From Streptomyces sp. NBC_01283 (GTDB lineage: Bacteria > Actinomycetota > Actinomycetes > Streptomycetales > Streptomycetaceae): 64,000 bases of DNA. The notes under the pieces were generated by a model. It had not been told where the DNA came from and ran no database searches. It was given only the letters and a program-made list of their open reading frames with translations. A program made the position numbers and the translations under genes. Within the stretch, counting starts at the first letter, position 1. Every line of letters begins with the position of its first letter. The stretch spans positions 6,237,001 through 6,301,000 of the forward strand of contig NZ_CP108430.1 in the NCBI RefSeq assembly GCF_041435335.1. Direction: 5' to 3'. Shown here piece by piece: positions 7,601 through 17,069 of the stretch.

Positions 7601-9508
7601 GTGGCAGGCAGGATCAATGACGAGGACGTGAAGGCGGTTCGGGACGCGGTCCCGATCGACGCCGTGGTCTCCGACTACCTCCAGCTGCGGAACGCGGGCG
7701 GCGGCAACCTCAAGGGTCTGTGCCCCTTCCACGACGAGAAGTCACCGTCCTTCCAGGTCAGCCCGAGCAAGGGTCTCTTCCACTGCTTCGGCTGCCAGGA
7801 AGGCGGCGACACGATCGCCTTCGTGATGAAGATCGACCACCTCACCTTCTCCGAGACGGTCGAGCGCCTCGCCGCCCAGGCGGGCATCACGCTGCGGTAC
7901 GAAGAGGGCGGGTACAACCCCACGAGCCAGCGTGGCGAGCGCATCCGCCTCGTCGAGGCCCACAAGATCGCCGCGCAGTTCTACGTCGACCAGCTGGAGA
8001 GCCCCGAGGCGGAGATCGGCCGCAAGTTCCTGGCCGAGCGCGGCTTCGACCAGGCCGCCGCCGCGCACTTCGGCGTCGGCTACAGCCCGGCGGGCTGGGA
8101 CCACCTCACCCGGTTCCTGCGCGGCAAGGGCTTCACCGACAAGGAGCTCATCCTCTCCGGGATCTCCCAGGAGGGCCGCCGCGGCCCCATCGACCGCTTC
8201 CGCGGCCGTCTGATGTGGCCGATCCGCGACATCAGCGGCGAGGTCGTCGGCTTCGGCGCGCGCAAGCTGCGCGACGACGACAACGGCCCCAAGTACCTCA
8301 ACACCCCCGAGACGCCGATCTACAAGAAAGGCCAGGTGCTCTACGGCGTTGACCTGGCCAAGAAGGAGATCGCCAAGACCTCCCGCGCGGTCGTCGTCGA
8401 GGGGTACACGGACGTCATGGCCTGCCACCTCGCCGGTGTCACCACGGCCATCGCGACCTGCGGCACCGCCTTCGGCGGCGACCACATCAAGATCCTGCGC
8501 CGCCTCCTGATGGACAACGGCTCGGCGCGGGTGATCTTCACCTTCGACGGCGACGCGGCAGGCCAGAAGGCCGCCCTGCGCGCCTTCGAGGACGACCAGA
8601 AGTTCGCCGCCGAGACGTACATCGCCATCGCGCCCGACGGCATGGACCCCTGCGAGCTGCGCCTGGCCAAGGGGGACGGTGCGGTCGCCGACCTCGTCGA
8701 ACCCCGCACGCCGCTCTTCGAGTTCGCGCTGCGCCAGATCGTCGGGCGGTACGACCTGGAGACCCCCGCGGGCCGCGCCGCCGCCCTGGACGAGTCGGCG
8801 CCGGTCGTGGCCCGCATCAAGAACAGCGGCGCGCAGCACGAGGTGGCCGTCCAGCTCGCCGGGATGCTCGGCATCCTGGACACCCAGTTCGTGGTCAAGC
8901 GCGTCGCCCAGCTCGCTCGCTGGGCCCGTGACCGGGGCGGCCGGGGCCCGGCCCCGCAGCAGCAGCGCCCGCAGCAGAACCAGCAGTACGGGCCCTCGGC
9001 GGCGTCGGCGCACTCCGGCCCCGCGCTCACCCTGCGCAGCCCCGCCCACCGCACCGAGCGCGAGCTGCTCAAGCTGGCCCTGCAGCGCCCGGAGCTGGTC
9101 TCCCCGGCCTTCGACGCGTACGGCGTGGACGAGTTCACCGCCCCTCCGTACGCGGCGGTGCGCCAGTGCATCGAGGAGGCGGGCGGAGCCGAGGCCGGCA
9201 TCCCCGAGTCGCAGACCTACCTCGCCCGTGTCCTGGACGCCGCACCGGACGACACGGTCCGCGCCATGGTCACCGAGCTGGCCGTCGAGGCGATCCTGCG
9301 CAAGACGGTGGACGAGATGTATGCGGGTATCCAGCTCGTCCAGGTCCGGCTGCGCGCCGTCGACCGCCGCATCCGTGACGTCCAGGGCAGCCTGACCCGT
9401 CTGAGCGCGCAGGGTGACCCCGCGCAACTGACGGCCGTGCAGAACGAGTTGTGGGTCCTCCAGCAGTATGCGCAGGCGCTGCGCGAGCGCGGCGCGGACG
9501 CGCTCTGA
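7601..9508 (+). CDS. dnaG: DNA primase
   Basis: 635-residue replication primase that makes RNA primers for lagging-strand synthesis with DnaB helicase. The N-terminal zinc-binding domain has C41, H44, C62 and C65 (LCPFHDEKS and HCFGCQEGGD). The RNA polymerase domain includes the TOPRIM core with VVVEGYTDVMA near residues 264-274 and FTFDGDAAGQKA. A Gln/Pro-rich linker (around residues 450-480) leads to the C-terminal DnaB-interacting helical domain. GTG 7601 is the natural start, since MAGRINDEDVKAVRDAVPI aligns with family N-termini. There is no ribosome site; the TAGTAT hexamer suggests leaderless translation. The next gene, hrdA, is in the same direction after 286 bp, reminiscent of the classical dnaG-rpoD linkage without rpsU. 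Confidence 0.96.
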   Translation: MAGRINDEDVKAVRDAVPIDAVVSDYLQLRNAGGGNLKGLCPFHDEKSPSFQVSPSKGLFHCFGCQEGGDTIAFVMKIDHLTFSETVERLAAQAGITLRYEEGGYNPTSQRGERIRLVEAHKIAAQFYVDQLESPEAEIGRKFLAERGFDQAAAAHFGVGYSPAGWDHLTRFLRGKGFTDKELILSGISQEGRRGPIDRFRGRLMWPIRDISGEVVGFGARKLRDDDNGPKYLNTPETPIYKKGQVLYGVDLAKKEIAKTSRAVVVEGYTDVMACHLAGVTTAIATCGTAFGGDHIKILRRLLMDNGSARVIFTFDGDAAGQKAALRAFEDDQKFAAETYIAIAPDGMDPCELRLAKGDGAVADLVEPRTPLFEFALRQIVGRYDLETPAGRAAALDESAPVVARIKNSGAQHEVAVQLAGMLGILDTQFVVKRVAQLARWARDRGGRGPAPQQQRPQQNQQYGPSAASAHSGPALTLRSPAHRTERELLKLALQRPELVSPAFDAYGVDEFTAPPYAAVRQCIEEAGGAEAGIPESQTYLARVLDAAPDDTVRAMVTELAVEAILRKTVDEMYAGIQLVQVRLRAVDRRIRDVQGSLTRLSAQGDPAQLTAVQNELWVLQQYAQALRERGADAL

Positions 9509-9528
9509 GGTTCGTCTAGCGTCCGGCT

Positions 9529-9547
9529 GGTTACCCGTCGGGTAACC
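9529..9547. promoter_or_regulatory. Perfect 8-bp inverted repeat GGTTACCC-GTC-GGGTAACC
   Basis: Arms 9529-9536 and 9540-9547 are perfect reverse complements with a 3-nt centre. It begins 20 bp after the dnaG stop. The loop is too short for a good hairpin terminator and there is no T-tract, so an operator for a dimeric regulator is as likely as a terminator. The rest of the 286-bp gap to hrdA holds no gene I can support. Confidence 0.5.
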
Positions 9548-9794
9548 ACGCGGTCACGCACCGGTCTCAAAAAGTCACCGCACGCCCCTCGTGGCGGCCG
9601 TGTGTCGTACCCCACACTGGGTTCCGGTGCCTGAGTCCTCGGAGCGCGGCCGGCCCGCAGACAGCGGATGCGGTTCCGGTGAACCCGCGATTCCACACAT
9701 CGTGTTCGGGACGGACAGCGGCGAGGCCGTCGAAGCCGATCCCGCTGTACCGCTGCCGCACGCCTCAGCAGCGATCATCATGGAGGTCGCCCCC

Positions 9795-10952
9795 GTGCAG
9801 ACCCAGACCCTCAGCCAAACCGAGACCGCCCTTGCCGCGGAAGCGGAAGGGGCGGTGGATACGGACGTCATAGCAGCCGTTCCGACGCAGAGTCACGCCG
9901 CGCGGCACCCGGAGGCAGGTACCGAAAGCCCTGAAGCGGAAGCCGCCCCCGAGCCTCCGGACGCCCCGGAGGCGCTCGAACCGGACAGCAGCGAGCTGCC
10001 CGTGCCGCCGCCCACCGCCCGTGGCCGCGCCGACACCGGCGGCCCGTCGTCCGACCTGTTCCGCCAGTACCTGCGCGAGATCGGCCGGATCTCCCTGCTC
10101 ACGGCGGCGGAGGAAGTGGAACTCGCCCGCGGGGTCGAGGCCGGTCTGTTCGCCGAGGAGAAGCTGCGCCTCGCCACCGACCTCGACTCACAACTCGCGC
10201 TCGACCTCGACAAGCTCGTCGTCGTGGGCCGCATGGCCAAGCGCCGCCTCATCGAGGCCAACCTCCGCCTGGTCGTCTCCGTCGCCAAGCGGTACGTGGG
10301 GCGCGGGCTGACCATGCTCGACCTCGTCCAGGAGGGAAACCTGGGCCTGATCAGGGCGGTCGAGAAGTTCGACTACGCACGCGGCTACAAGTTCTCCACG
10401 TACGCCACCTGGTGGATCCGCCAGGCGATGTCGCGGGCCCTCGCCGACCAGGCCCGCACCATCCGCGTCCCCGTGCATGTCGTGGAGCTCATCAACCGCG
10501 TCGTCCGCGTCCAGCGCCGCATGCTCCAGGAGCGGGGGTACGAACCGACCCCCGAGGAGGTCGCCGCCCAGCTGGACCTGGCGCCCGAGCGGGTCAGCGA
10601 AGTCCTGCGCCTGGCACAGGAACCGGTGTCGCTGCACGCGCCCGTGGGCGAGGAGGACGATGTCGCACTCGGCGACCTCATCGAGGACGGCGACGCGACG
10701 AGCCCCGTCGAATCGGCGGCCTTCCTCCTCCTGCGCGAGCACCTGGAAGCGGTGCTCTCCACGCTCGGCGAGCGCGAACGCAAGGTGGTCCAGCTGCGCT
10801 ACGGCCTCGCGGACGGCAGGCCCCGCACCCTGGAGGAGATCGGCCGGATCTTCGGCGTGACACGCGAACGCATCCGCCAGATCGAGTCCAAGACCCTCAA
10901 CAAGCTGCGGGACCACGCCTTCGCGGACCAACTGCGCGGCTACCTCGACTAG
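9795..10952 (+). CDS. hrdA: RNA polymerase principal-type sigma factor HrdA
   Basis: 385-residue group 1/2 sigma-70 factor. An acidic Ala/Pro/Glu-rich N-terminal tail (about 90 residues) precedes sigma region 1.2 ([21 protein letters not shown]). Region 2 follows with [41 protein letters not shown] and the -10-binding [20 protein letters not shown]. Region 3 comes next, and region 4 has the helix-turn-helix [20 protein letters not shown]. Identification as HrdA rather than HrdB or HrdD rests on its length and its position after dnaG, recalled from S. coelicolor. GTG 9795 is preferred because GGAGGT at 9782-9787 lies 7 nt upstream; the frame is open back to 9591 but without a ribosome site. 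HrdA is not essential in S. coelicolor, where HrdB is. Confidence 0.88.
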   Translation: MQTQTLSQTETALAAEAEGAVDTDVIAAVPTQSHAARHPEAGTESPEAEAAPEPPDAPEALEPDSSELPVPPPTARGRADTGGPSSDLFRQYLREIGRISLLTAAEEVELARGVEAGLFAEEKLRLATDLDSQLALDLDKLVVVGRMAKRRLIEANLRLVVSVAKRYVGRGLTMLDLVQEGNLGLIRAVEKFDYARGYKFSTYATWWIRQAMSRALADQARTIRVPVHVVELINRVVRVQRRMLQERGYEPTPEEVAAQLDLAPERVSEVLRLAQEPVSLHAPVGEEDDVALGDLIEDGDATSPVESAAFLLLREHLEAVLSTLGERERKVVQLRYGLADGRPRTLEEIGRIFGVTRERIRQIESKTLNKLRDHAFADQLRGYLD

Positions 10953-10974
10953 TTCGCCAGTCGGTACAGCCCGC

Positions 10975-12900
10975 CTAGTCGACCTCGGCCACGGCCTGCG
11001 CGAACTGAGCGGCATACAGACGGGCATAGGCCCCGTCCGCGGCCAGCAGGGCGTCATGCGTGCCCTGTTCGACGATCGCGCCGTCCTCCATCACCAGGAT
11101 GGTGTCCGCGTCACGGATCGTGGAGAGACGGTGCGCGATGACGAACGAGGTCCGCCCGTGGGCGAGCCGCGACATCGCCTTCTGGATGAGCACCTCGGTA
11201 CGGGTGTCGACCGAGCTGGTCGCCTCGTCGAGGACCAGGATCACCGGGTCGGACAGGAACGCCCGCGCGATCGTGATCAGCTGCTTCTCGCCCGCGCTCA
11301 CCCCCGTGCCCTCGTCGTCGATCACCGTGTCGTAGCCGTCGGGCAGCGTGCGGCAGAAGCGGTCGGCGTGGGCCGCCCGCGCCGCCTCCTCGATCTCCTC
11401 ACGGGTGACGTCCTTGGCCGCACCGTACGCGATGTTCTCCGCGATGGTGCCGCCGAACAGCCAGGTGTCCTGGAGCACCATGCCGATGCCTGCCCGCAGT
11501 TCGTCGCGCGACATCTTCGCGATGTCGACCCCGTCGAGCGTGATGCGCCCGCCGGTGACCTCGTAGAACCGCATCAGCAGATTGACCAGCGTGGTCTTGC
11601 CCGCGCCAGTCGGTCCGACGATCGCCACCGTGTGGCCCGGCTCGACCTTCAGGGACAGGTCCTCGATGAGCGGCTTGTCCTCCTCGTAGCGGAAGGACAC
11701 CTTCTCCATCTCGACCCGGCCGCGCAGCTGGTCGGGACGCATCCCCGGCACCGGGTCGGCCTCCTGCTCGTCCGCGTCGAGCAGCTCGAAGACCCGCTCG
11801 GCGGACGCGACACCGGACTGCACCAGGTTCGCCATCGACGCGACCTGCGTGAGCGGCATCGAGAACTGCCGCGAGTACTGGATGAAGGCCTGCACGTCAC
11901 CGATCGACAGCGCGCCGGACGCGACCCGCAGGCCACCGACGACGGCCACGAGGACGTAGTTGATGTTCGACATGAAGAACATCAGCGGCTGCATGGCCCC
12001 GCTGTTGAACTGCGCCTTGAACCCGGCCTCGTACAGCGCGTCGTTCTGCTCGGCGAAGGCCTTCGCCGACTCGTCCTGGCGCCCGAAGACCTTCACCAGG
12101 GTGTGCCCGGTGTACATCTCCTCGATGTGCGCGTTGAGCTTGCCGGTGGTCTTCCACTGCTGCACGAACTGCGGCTGCGACCGCTTGCCGACCTTCGTCG
12201 CGACGAAGAACGACAGCGGCACGGTGATCAGTGCCACCAGGGCCAGCAGTGGCGAGACGTAGAACATCATCACCAGTACGCCGACGATGGTCAGCAGCGA
12301 GTTCACCAGCTGGCCCATGGTCTGCTGCAGGGTCTGGCCGATGTTGTCGAGGTCGTTCGTCGCCCGGCTGAGCACCTCGCCGCGCTGCCGCTTGTCGAAG
12401 TACGCGAGCGGCAGCCGCGACAGCTTCGCCTGGACGTCGCCGCGCATCCGGAAGACGGTCTTGTTGATGGCACGGTTCGAGAGCCGCGTCGCCACCATCA
12501 TCAGCAGGCCGGCGATCAGGAACGTGCAGAGCGCGAGGAGCAGCACCTCGCCCATGGCGCCGAAGTCGATGCCCTTGCCGGGCGTGAAGTCGACCCCGGA
12601 GAGCATGTCGGCCATGCCGCCGTCGCCCTTGTCGCGCAGGCTCTCGATGGCCTGGTCCTTGGTGATGCCGTCCGGCATGTCACGGCCGACGATGCCCGCG
12701 AAGAGCAGGTCGGTCGCCTTGCCGAGGATCTTCGGGCCGAGCACGCTGAGCCCCACGCTGAGCACTCCGGCGCCGAGCATCCCGTACATCGTGGCGCGTT
12801 CCGGCTTGAACTGCGTGAGGAGCCGTTTGCCGGAGCCCTTGAAGTCCATGGACTTGGAGTCCGGGCCCATCATGGGTCCACCCATGCCACCAGGGGGCAT
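10975..12900 (-). CDS. ABC exporter half-transporter (permease-ATPase), second of pair
   Basis: 641-residue fused ABC transporter half. The N-terminus is Met/Gly-rich. The type-1 exporter transmembrane domain (about residues 35-360) has six membrane spans, starting MYGMLGAGVLSVGLSVLGP and including LLALCTFLIAGLLMMVATRL. An enlarged loop of about 60 residues separates spans 1 and 2. The ATPase domain has Walker A GPTGAGKTT, signature VSAGEKQLI (a variant of LSGGQ), Walker B VILVLDEATSSVD and H-loop IAHRLST. The signature is changed from SGGQ to SAGEK, so this half probably carries the degenerate ATP site. The start overlaps the stop of the upstream half by one base (TAATG), so the two are co-translated and should form a heterodimer, probably exporting lipids or drugs. 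Confidence 0.9.
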   Translation of the reverse strand: MPPGGMGGPMMGPDSKSMDFKGSGKRLLTQFKPERATMYGMLGAGVLSVGLSVLGPKILGKATDLLFAGIVGRDMPDGITKDQAIESLRDKGDGGMADMLSGVDFTPGKGIDFGAMGEVLLLALCTFLIAGLLMMVATRLSNRAINKTVFRMRGDVQAKLSRLPLAYFDKRQRGEVLSRATNDLDNIGQTLQQTMGQLVNSLLTIVGVLVMMFYVSPLLALVALITVPLSFFVATKVGKRSQPQFVQQWKTTGKLNAHIEEMYTGHTLVKVFGRQDESAKAFAEQNDALYEAGFKAQFNSGAMQPLMFFMSNINYVLVAVVGGLRVASGALSIGDVQAFIQYSRQFSMPLTQVASMANLVQSGVASAERVFELLDADEQEADPVPGMRPDQLRGRVEMEKVSFRYEEDKPLIEDLSLKVEPGHTVAIVGPTGAGKTTLVNLLMRFYEVTGGRITLDGVDIAKMSRDELRAGIGMVLQDTWLFGGTIAENIAYGAAKDVTREEIEEAARAAHADRFCRTLPDGYDTVIDDEGTGVSAGEKQLITIARAFLSDPVILVLDEATSSVDTRTEVLIQKAMSRLAHGRTSFVIAHRLSTIRDADTILVMEDGAIVEQGTHDALLAADGAYARLYAAQFAQAVAEVD

Positions 12901-14633
12901 TACGCGGCCTCCGCTTCCGTCAGCTGGGAGAGCACGATCTCCCGGTAGGTCTCATTGCTCTCCATCAGCTCGTGATGGCGTCCCGTCCCCACGACCCGGC
13001 CCTCGTCGAGGACGACGATGCGGTCGGCGTCCCTGATGGTCGACACGCGCTGGGCGACGATCACGACGGTCGCCTCGGCGGTCTCGCGGCCCAGCGCGGC
13101 GCGCAGGGCCGCGTCGGTCGCGTAGTCGAGGGCCGAGAAGGAGTCGTCGAAGAGATAGATCTCGGGGCGCTGCACCAGGGTCCTGGCGATCGCGAGGCGC
13201 TGGCGCTGACCGCCGGAGACGTTCGTGCCGCCCTGCGAGACGGGCGCGTTCAGGCCCTCCTCCAGGCTTTCCACGAAGCCCTTGGCCTGGGCCACCTGAA
13301 GGGCGTGCCAGAGCTCCTCGTCCGTCGCGTCCGGGTTTCCGTAGCGCAGGTTGGTGGCGACCGTGCCGGCGAAGAGGTACGGCTTCTGCGGCACCAGGCC
13401 CACCGTCCTGGCGAGCAGCGCGGGCTCGATGGTGTGCACGGGCACACCGTCCACCAGGACCTCGCCCTCGGTGCTGTCGATGAGCCGCGGCACGAGGCTG
13501 AGCAGCGTCGACTTGCCGCTGCCGGTCGAGCCGATCACGGCGGTCGTCTCACCGGGCCGTGCGACCAGGCCGACGGCCTTCAGGACGGGCTCCTCGGCGC
13601 CGGGGTAGCGGAAGCCCGCGTCGCGGATCTCCAGGTGGCCGTGGCGCAGCAGCTTCCGTACGGGGGAGGCCGGGGGCACCACGCTGCTCTCGGTGTCCAG
13701 GACCTCCTCGATGCGCTCGGCGCAGACCTCGGCGCGCGGCACCATCATGAACATGAAGGTGGCCATCATCACGGACATCACGATCTGCATCAGATACGCG
13801 AGGAACGCGGTGAGCGCCCCGATCTGCATGCCACCGCTGTCGATGCGGTGCGCGCCGAACCACACCACGGCGATCGACGAGACGTTCACGACGGTCATGA
13901 CGATCGGGAACATCAGGGCGAGCAGCTTGCCGGTGCCGAGCGACACCTCGGTCAGCTCGGCGTTGGCCCGCCGGAAGCGGTCCTGCTCGTACTCGTCGCG
14001 GACGAAGGCGCGGATGACGCGGTTGCCGGTGATCTGCTCGCGCAGCACGCGGTTCACGGTGTCCAGGCGCACCTGCATGGTGCGGAAGAGCGGGCGGAGC
14101 CGCTTCACGATGAGGCTCACGCAGATCGCGAGGACGGGCACGACCGCGACCAGGACACCCGAGAGCGGTACGTCGAGGCCGAGGGCCATGATGATGCCGC
14201 CGACGCACATGATCGGCGCCGACACCATCAGCGTGAACGTCATCAGGACCAGCATCTGCACCTGCTGGACGTCGTTCGTGGTCCGGGTGATCAGCGACGG
14301 CGCGCCGAACTGCCCCAACTCCCGTGCGGAGAAAGACTGCACGCGGTCGAAGACGGCGGCCCGGACGTCGCGGCCGAGCGCGGACGCGGTGCGGGCGCCG
14401 TAGTAGACGGCGCCGACGTTGCAGACCACCTGGGCGACGGTGACGGCGATCATGATGCCGCCGAACGACAGGATGTAGCCCGTGTCGCCCTTCACGACAC
14501 CCTCGTCGATGATGTCGGCGTTGAGCGTGGGCAGATAGAGCGAGGCGCAGGTCTGCAGGAACTGCAGCAGCACCAGCAGGGCGATGGGCTTCTTGTACGG
14601 ACCCAGATGGGCCCGTAGGAGTCGTATGAGCAC
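12900..14633 (-). CDS. ABC exporter half-transporter (permease-ATPase), first of pair
   Basis: 577-residue partner of the downstream ABC half. Six transmembrane spans begin with KPIALLVLLQFLQTC; ISLxxN-type exporter features include RELGQFGAPSLITRTTNDVQQV. The ATPase domain has Walker A GSTGSGKST, signature VSGGQRQR, Walker B IYLFDDSFSALD and IVAQRVST in the switch region. Walker B carries Asp-Asp rather than Asp-Glu (FDDS), the usual catalytic-Glu loss of asymmetric heterodimers, so each half contributes one imperfect site. Start GTG 14633 follows a GAGAG stretch; the frame extends further but overlaps intergenic DNA. Heterodimeric multidrug or lipid exporter is the best functional guess; substrate unknown. 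Confidence 0.9.
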   Translation of the reverse strand: MLIRLLRAHLGPYKKPIALLVLLQFLQTCASLYLPTLNADIIDEGVVKGDTGYILSFGGIMIAVTVAQVVCNVGAVYYGARTASALGRDVRAAVFDRVQSFSARELGQFGAPSLITRTTNDVQQVQMLVLMTFTLMVSAPIMCVGGIIMALGLDVPLSGVLVAVVPVLAICVSLIVKRLRPLFRTMQVRLDTVNRVLREQITGNRVIRAFVRDEYEQDRFRRANAELTEVSLGTGKLLALMFPIVMTVVNVSSIAVVWFGAHRIDSGGMQIGALTAFLAYLMQIVMSVMMATFMFMMVPRAEVCAERIEEVLDTESSVVPPASPVRKLLRHGHLEIRDAGFRYPGAEEPVLKAVGLVARPGETTAVIGSTGSGKSTLLSLVPRLIDSTEGEVLVDGVPVHTIEPALLARTVGLVPQKPYLFAGTVATNLRYGNPDATDEELWHALQVAQAKGFVESLEEGLNAPVSQGGTNVSGGQRQRLAIARTLVQRPEIYLFDDSFSALDYATDAALRAALGRETAEATVVIVAQRVSTIRDADRIVVLDEGRVVGTGRHHELMESNETYREIVLSQLTEAEAA

Positions 14634-14764
14634 GGGGTCTCTCGAGAGGCGTGGACGGGGTTTCTGGCGTGGGCGCCCTCCATACTCGGGTACCGCACCC
14701 GGGCATGCGCAACCGATTAAGCCATGACCGGGTAAAAATGTTGCCCGAGTACAGAACGGCTCCC

Positions 14765-14785
14765 GGCGCCCCCTGACGGGGCGCC
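14765..14785 (-). terminator. Terminator hairpin of the xylulokinase-like gene
   Basis: GGCGCCCC (14765-14772) and GGGGCGCC (14778-14785) form an 8-bp stem with a 5-nt loop, immediately after the stop of the minus-strand kinase gene at 14788. No U-tract. The rest of 14634-14764 is the upstream region of the ABC operon. Confidence 0.65.
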
Positions 14786-14787
14786 CC

Positions 14788-16227
14788 TCAGTAGCCGCTC
14801 GCCTCGAATGCCCCGGGATGGGTCTGCTCCCGCACGGTCCGGTACTGCTGTCGCACCGCCTGCCCCACGGCGTGCTCGTCGCCCGGCTCGAATACCTGCG
14901 CGGTCGCGCCCTGCCAGTAGGGCAGTTGGCCGTTCAGCGCCCACGCCGCCTGCCGCGCCGCACCGATCGCCGCGTAGTCCGCTGGCTGCGGCACCACGAC
15001 CTGCGTGCCGAACAGCATCGGCGCCGCGGCCTGCACCGCCGGCAGCTCGGCCGCCGCGCCGAGCAGGAAGACCCGGCGCACCTCCACGCCCCGGCCCCGC
15101 AGTACGTCCAGCGCGTCCCCGAGCCCGCACAGCATGCCCTCGAAGGCCGCCCGCGCCAGATGCTCGGGCCGCATCGACTCCCGCCGCAGCCCGGTCAGGG
15201 TGCCCGCCGCGTGCGGCAGATTCGGCGTTTTCTCACCCTCCAGATACGGCAGGAGTACGAGCCCGTGCGCTCCCGGCGTCGACTTCATGGCCAGCTCCGA
15301 GAGCCCCTCCAGATCGGCCACCCCGAGCATCTCGGCCGCGCCGCGCAGCACCCGCACGGCGTTCAGCGTGTGCACCACCGGCAGATGCATGCCGGTGGCG
15401 TCCGCGAGCGAGGTGATCGTCCCGCTCGCGTCGACCAGGGCCTCGTGGTGCACGGCCATCACGGACCCCGAAGCCCCCAACGAGACGACCGCGTCGCCCT
15501 GTTGGACCCCGAGCCCGAACGCCGCCGCCATCGTCTCGCCGGTCCCCGCCGAGATCAGCAGCCCCTCGGGCGTCGTCCCCGCCGCCTCGGCGGGACCGAT
15601 CACCTCGGGCAGCATCGCCTGGTGGCCGAGCGCGAGCTCGACGAGATCGGGGCGGTACGTACCCGTCGCCGCCGACCAGTAGCCGGTCCCGGAGGCCCCG
15701 CCCCGGTCGCTCGTGCGCCGCGCGGGCCGCCCGAGCAGCTGCCACACCAGCCAGTCGTGCGCCTGCATGAGGGAGGCGACGCGCTGGGCCGCCTCCGGCT
15801 CGTTCTTCGCCAGCCAGCGCAGCTTCGTCACGGGATGCGCCGCCTGCGGGACGCAGCCGACGGCCTGCGCCCAGGCCTCGCGGCTGCCGAGCCCGTCGAT
15901 CAGGTCGGCTGCGGCGACCTGCGCCCGCCGGTCGTTGCCGACGAGCGCGGGCCGCACGGTGTTGCCGTGCTGGTCCAGGGGGATGACCGCGTTCTGCTGC
16001 GCCGAGACGCCGATCGCCTGTACGCCTTCGAGCAGCCCGCCGCCCGCTGCCTCACCGAGCGAGAGCAGCCAGGCCTGCGGATCCACGTCCGACGGACGGC
16101 CGCCGCCATCGGGGCCTTCCGTCGGATGCGGGGCATAGCCCTGCTTGAGTACGGCGCCCGTGTCCGCGTCACAGACCACGATGCGCGTGAAATCGGGCGA
16201 ACTGTCCAACCCTGCGACTATCCCCAT
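14788..16227 (-). CDS. xylB: FGGY-family carbohydrate kinase, xylulokinase-like
   Basis: 479-residue two-domain FGGY sugar kinase. The N-terminal ATPase fold has VAGLDSSPDFTRIVVCDADTG (phosphate 1, with S-P-D in place of the usual S-T-Q/T-S), ALVGNDRRAQ and the substrate region IGVSAQQNAVIPLD. The C-terminal lobe has VVSLGASGSVMAVH and FLLGAAAELPAVQAAAPMLFGTQVVVP, with FEGMLCGLGDALDVLR. The usual GGG[AS]-type adenosine motif appears as LGAAAE. This divergence from canonical XylB means the natural sugar may not be xylulose, although actinobacterial annotations usually call this group xylulokinase. The gene is alone, with no xylA or sugar transporter beside it. Confidence 0.75.
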   Translation of the reverse strand: MGIVAGLDSSPDFTRIVVCDADTGAVLKQGYAPHPTEGPDGGGRPSDVDPQAWLLSLGEAAGGGLLEGVQAIGVSAQQNAVIPLDQHGNTVRPALVGNDRRAQVAAADLIDGLGSREAWAQAVGCVPQAAHPVTKLRWLAKNEPEAAQRVASLMQAHDWLVWQLLGRPARRTSDRGGASGTGYWSAATGTYRPDLVELALGHQAMLPEVIGPAEAAGTTPEGLLISAGTGETMAAAFGLGVQQGDAVVSLGASGSVMAVHHEALVDASGTITSLADATGMHLPVVHTLNAVRVLRGAAEMLGVADLEGLSELAMKSTPGAHGLVLLPYLEGEKTPNLPHAAGTLTGLRRESMRPEHLARAAFEGMLCGLGDALDVLRGRGVEVRRVFLLGAAAELPAVQAAAPMLFGTQVVVPQPADYAAIGAARQAAWALNGQLPYWQGATAQVFEPGDEHAVGQAVRQQYRTVREQTHPGAFEASGY

Positions 16228-16289
16228 GCCAGGAATTCTGCCGCACCGCGCGACGTGTCCCGTACCTCAGCTCCCAGGAGCCGCCCCGG

Positions 16290-16592
16290 TCACGTATTAC
16301 TGGTGCCCCAGTCGTCCTCGCCACTGCCCTGCCCGCGCTCGCGCAGCGACCGCACCCGGTCGGCCACCGAGTCGGGGACCCGGTCGCCGACCTTCTCGGA
16401 CACGGAGTGGAAGGCCTTGCCCGCCACGTCGCGGCCCTGCTGTGTCGCGGACTCCACCGTGTTGCGCACGGCCGGGTTCTGCGCGAACTCGCGGGCGGAC
16501 TTCTTCAGCTTCTCGTAGCGTTCGCGGCCTGCCCGGGTACCGAGCACGTACCCGAGAGCCACTCCCGCGACGAATGTGAGCCGGTAGCGCAT
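16290..16592 (-). CDS. YtxH-like small membrane-anchored protein
   Basis: 100-residue protein: one N-terminal transmembrane helix (RLTFVAGVALGYVLGTRAGRERYEKL, a YtxH signature) followed by a charged helical tail with KKSAREFAQNP and SVSEKVGDRVPDSVADRV, ending in an acidic GEDDWGTSNT. Such proteins are envelope or stress associated in Gram-positives but have no defined activity. Start ATG 16592 is 9 nt from GGAAGG; the GTG three codons upstream would sit too close to that site. It is transcribed away from the tRNA cluster. Confidence 0.75.
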   Translation of the reverse strand: MRYRLTFVAGVALGYVLGTRAGRERYEKLKKSAREFAQNPAVRNTVESATQQGRDVAGKAFHSVSEKVGDRVPDSVADRVRSLRERGQGSGEDDWGTSNT

Positions 16593-16770
16593 GGCTGCCA
16601 CCCTTCCCTTGCCTCGGCATCGATCGTCTGTTCGCTCGTCTGTTGCCCCGTGGGGGCGGTGGGGATACCGATTGGCGGAGCACCCCCCTGCTTGCGCTAA
16701 TGTATGTGTCGCAGCGACCGCCCGCCGCCTGGAGAGTTCCCAGGTAGCTGCGTTCGATGCAACGAGACGA

Positions 16771-16843
16771 TCCCCTGTAGCTCAATTGGCAGAGCAGCCG
16801 GCTGTTAACCGGCAGGTTACTGGTTCGAGTCCAGTCGGGGGAG
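16771..16843 (+). tRNA. tRNA-Asn (GTT)
   Basis: 73-nt cloverleaf: acceptor TCCCCTG/CGGGGGA, D-arm GCTCAATTGGCAGAGC, anticodon stem GCCGG/CCGGC with loop CTGTTAA (anticodon GTT), T-arm ACTGG-TTCGAGT-CCAGT, discriminator G. CCA is not encoded. Confidence 0.95.
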
Positions 16844-16848
16844 CTCGG

Positions 16849-16921
16849 TCTCCTGTAGCTCAATTGGCAGAGCAGCCGGCTGTTAACCGGCAGGTTACTG
16901 GTTCGAGTCCAGTCGGGAGAG
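16849..16921 (+). tRNA. tRNA-Asn (GTT), tandem copy
   Basis: Copy of the preceding tRNA after a spacer of only 5 nt. It differs only at the third acceptor pair, C-G in the first copy and T-A here, on both strands of the stem, so base pairing is conserved. It is followed by a strong terminator. Confidence 0.95.
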
Positions 16922-16930
16922 CTGTGAGGA

Positions 16931-16964
16931 AGGACCCCTGGGATTGCCCTCAGGGGTCCTTTTT
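16931..16964 (+). terminator. Rho-independent terminator of the tRNA-Asn operon
   Basis: AGGACCCCTG (16931-16940) pairs perfectly with CAGGGGTCCT (16951-16960), with a 10-nt loop, followed by a T-run. This is the most canonical intrinsic terminator in the window and marks the end of the two-tRNA transcript. Confidence 0.9.
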
Positions 16965-17069
16965 CGTGCCTGGTGGAACCATGCGGGCAGCACTGCGGTC
17001 CTCATGGTCGAGCGATGCCGACCATCCGAAGCAGGAGATCGTATGAGCGGCTATGCTGCGGCAGACGGC

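Noticed and set aside
9591..9794. Longer hrdA N-terminus
   Set aside because: No ribosome site at upstream starts; GGAGGT fits GTG 9795, giving the family's usual length.
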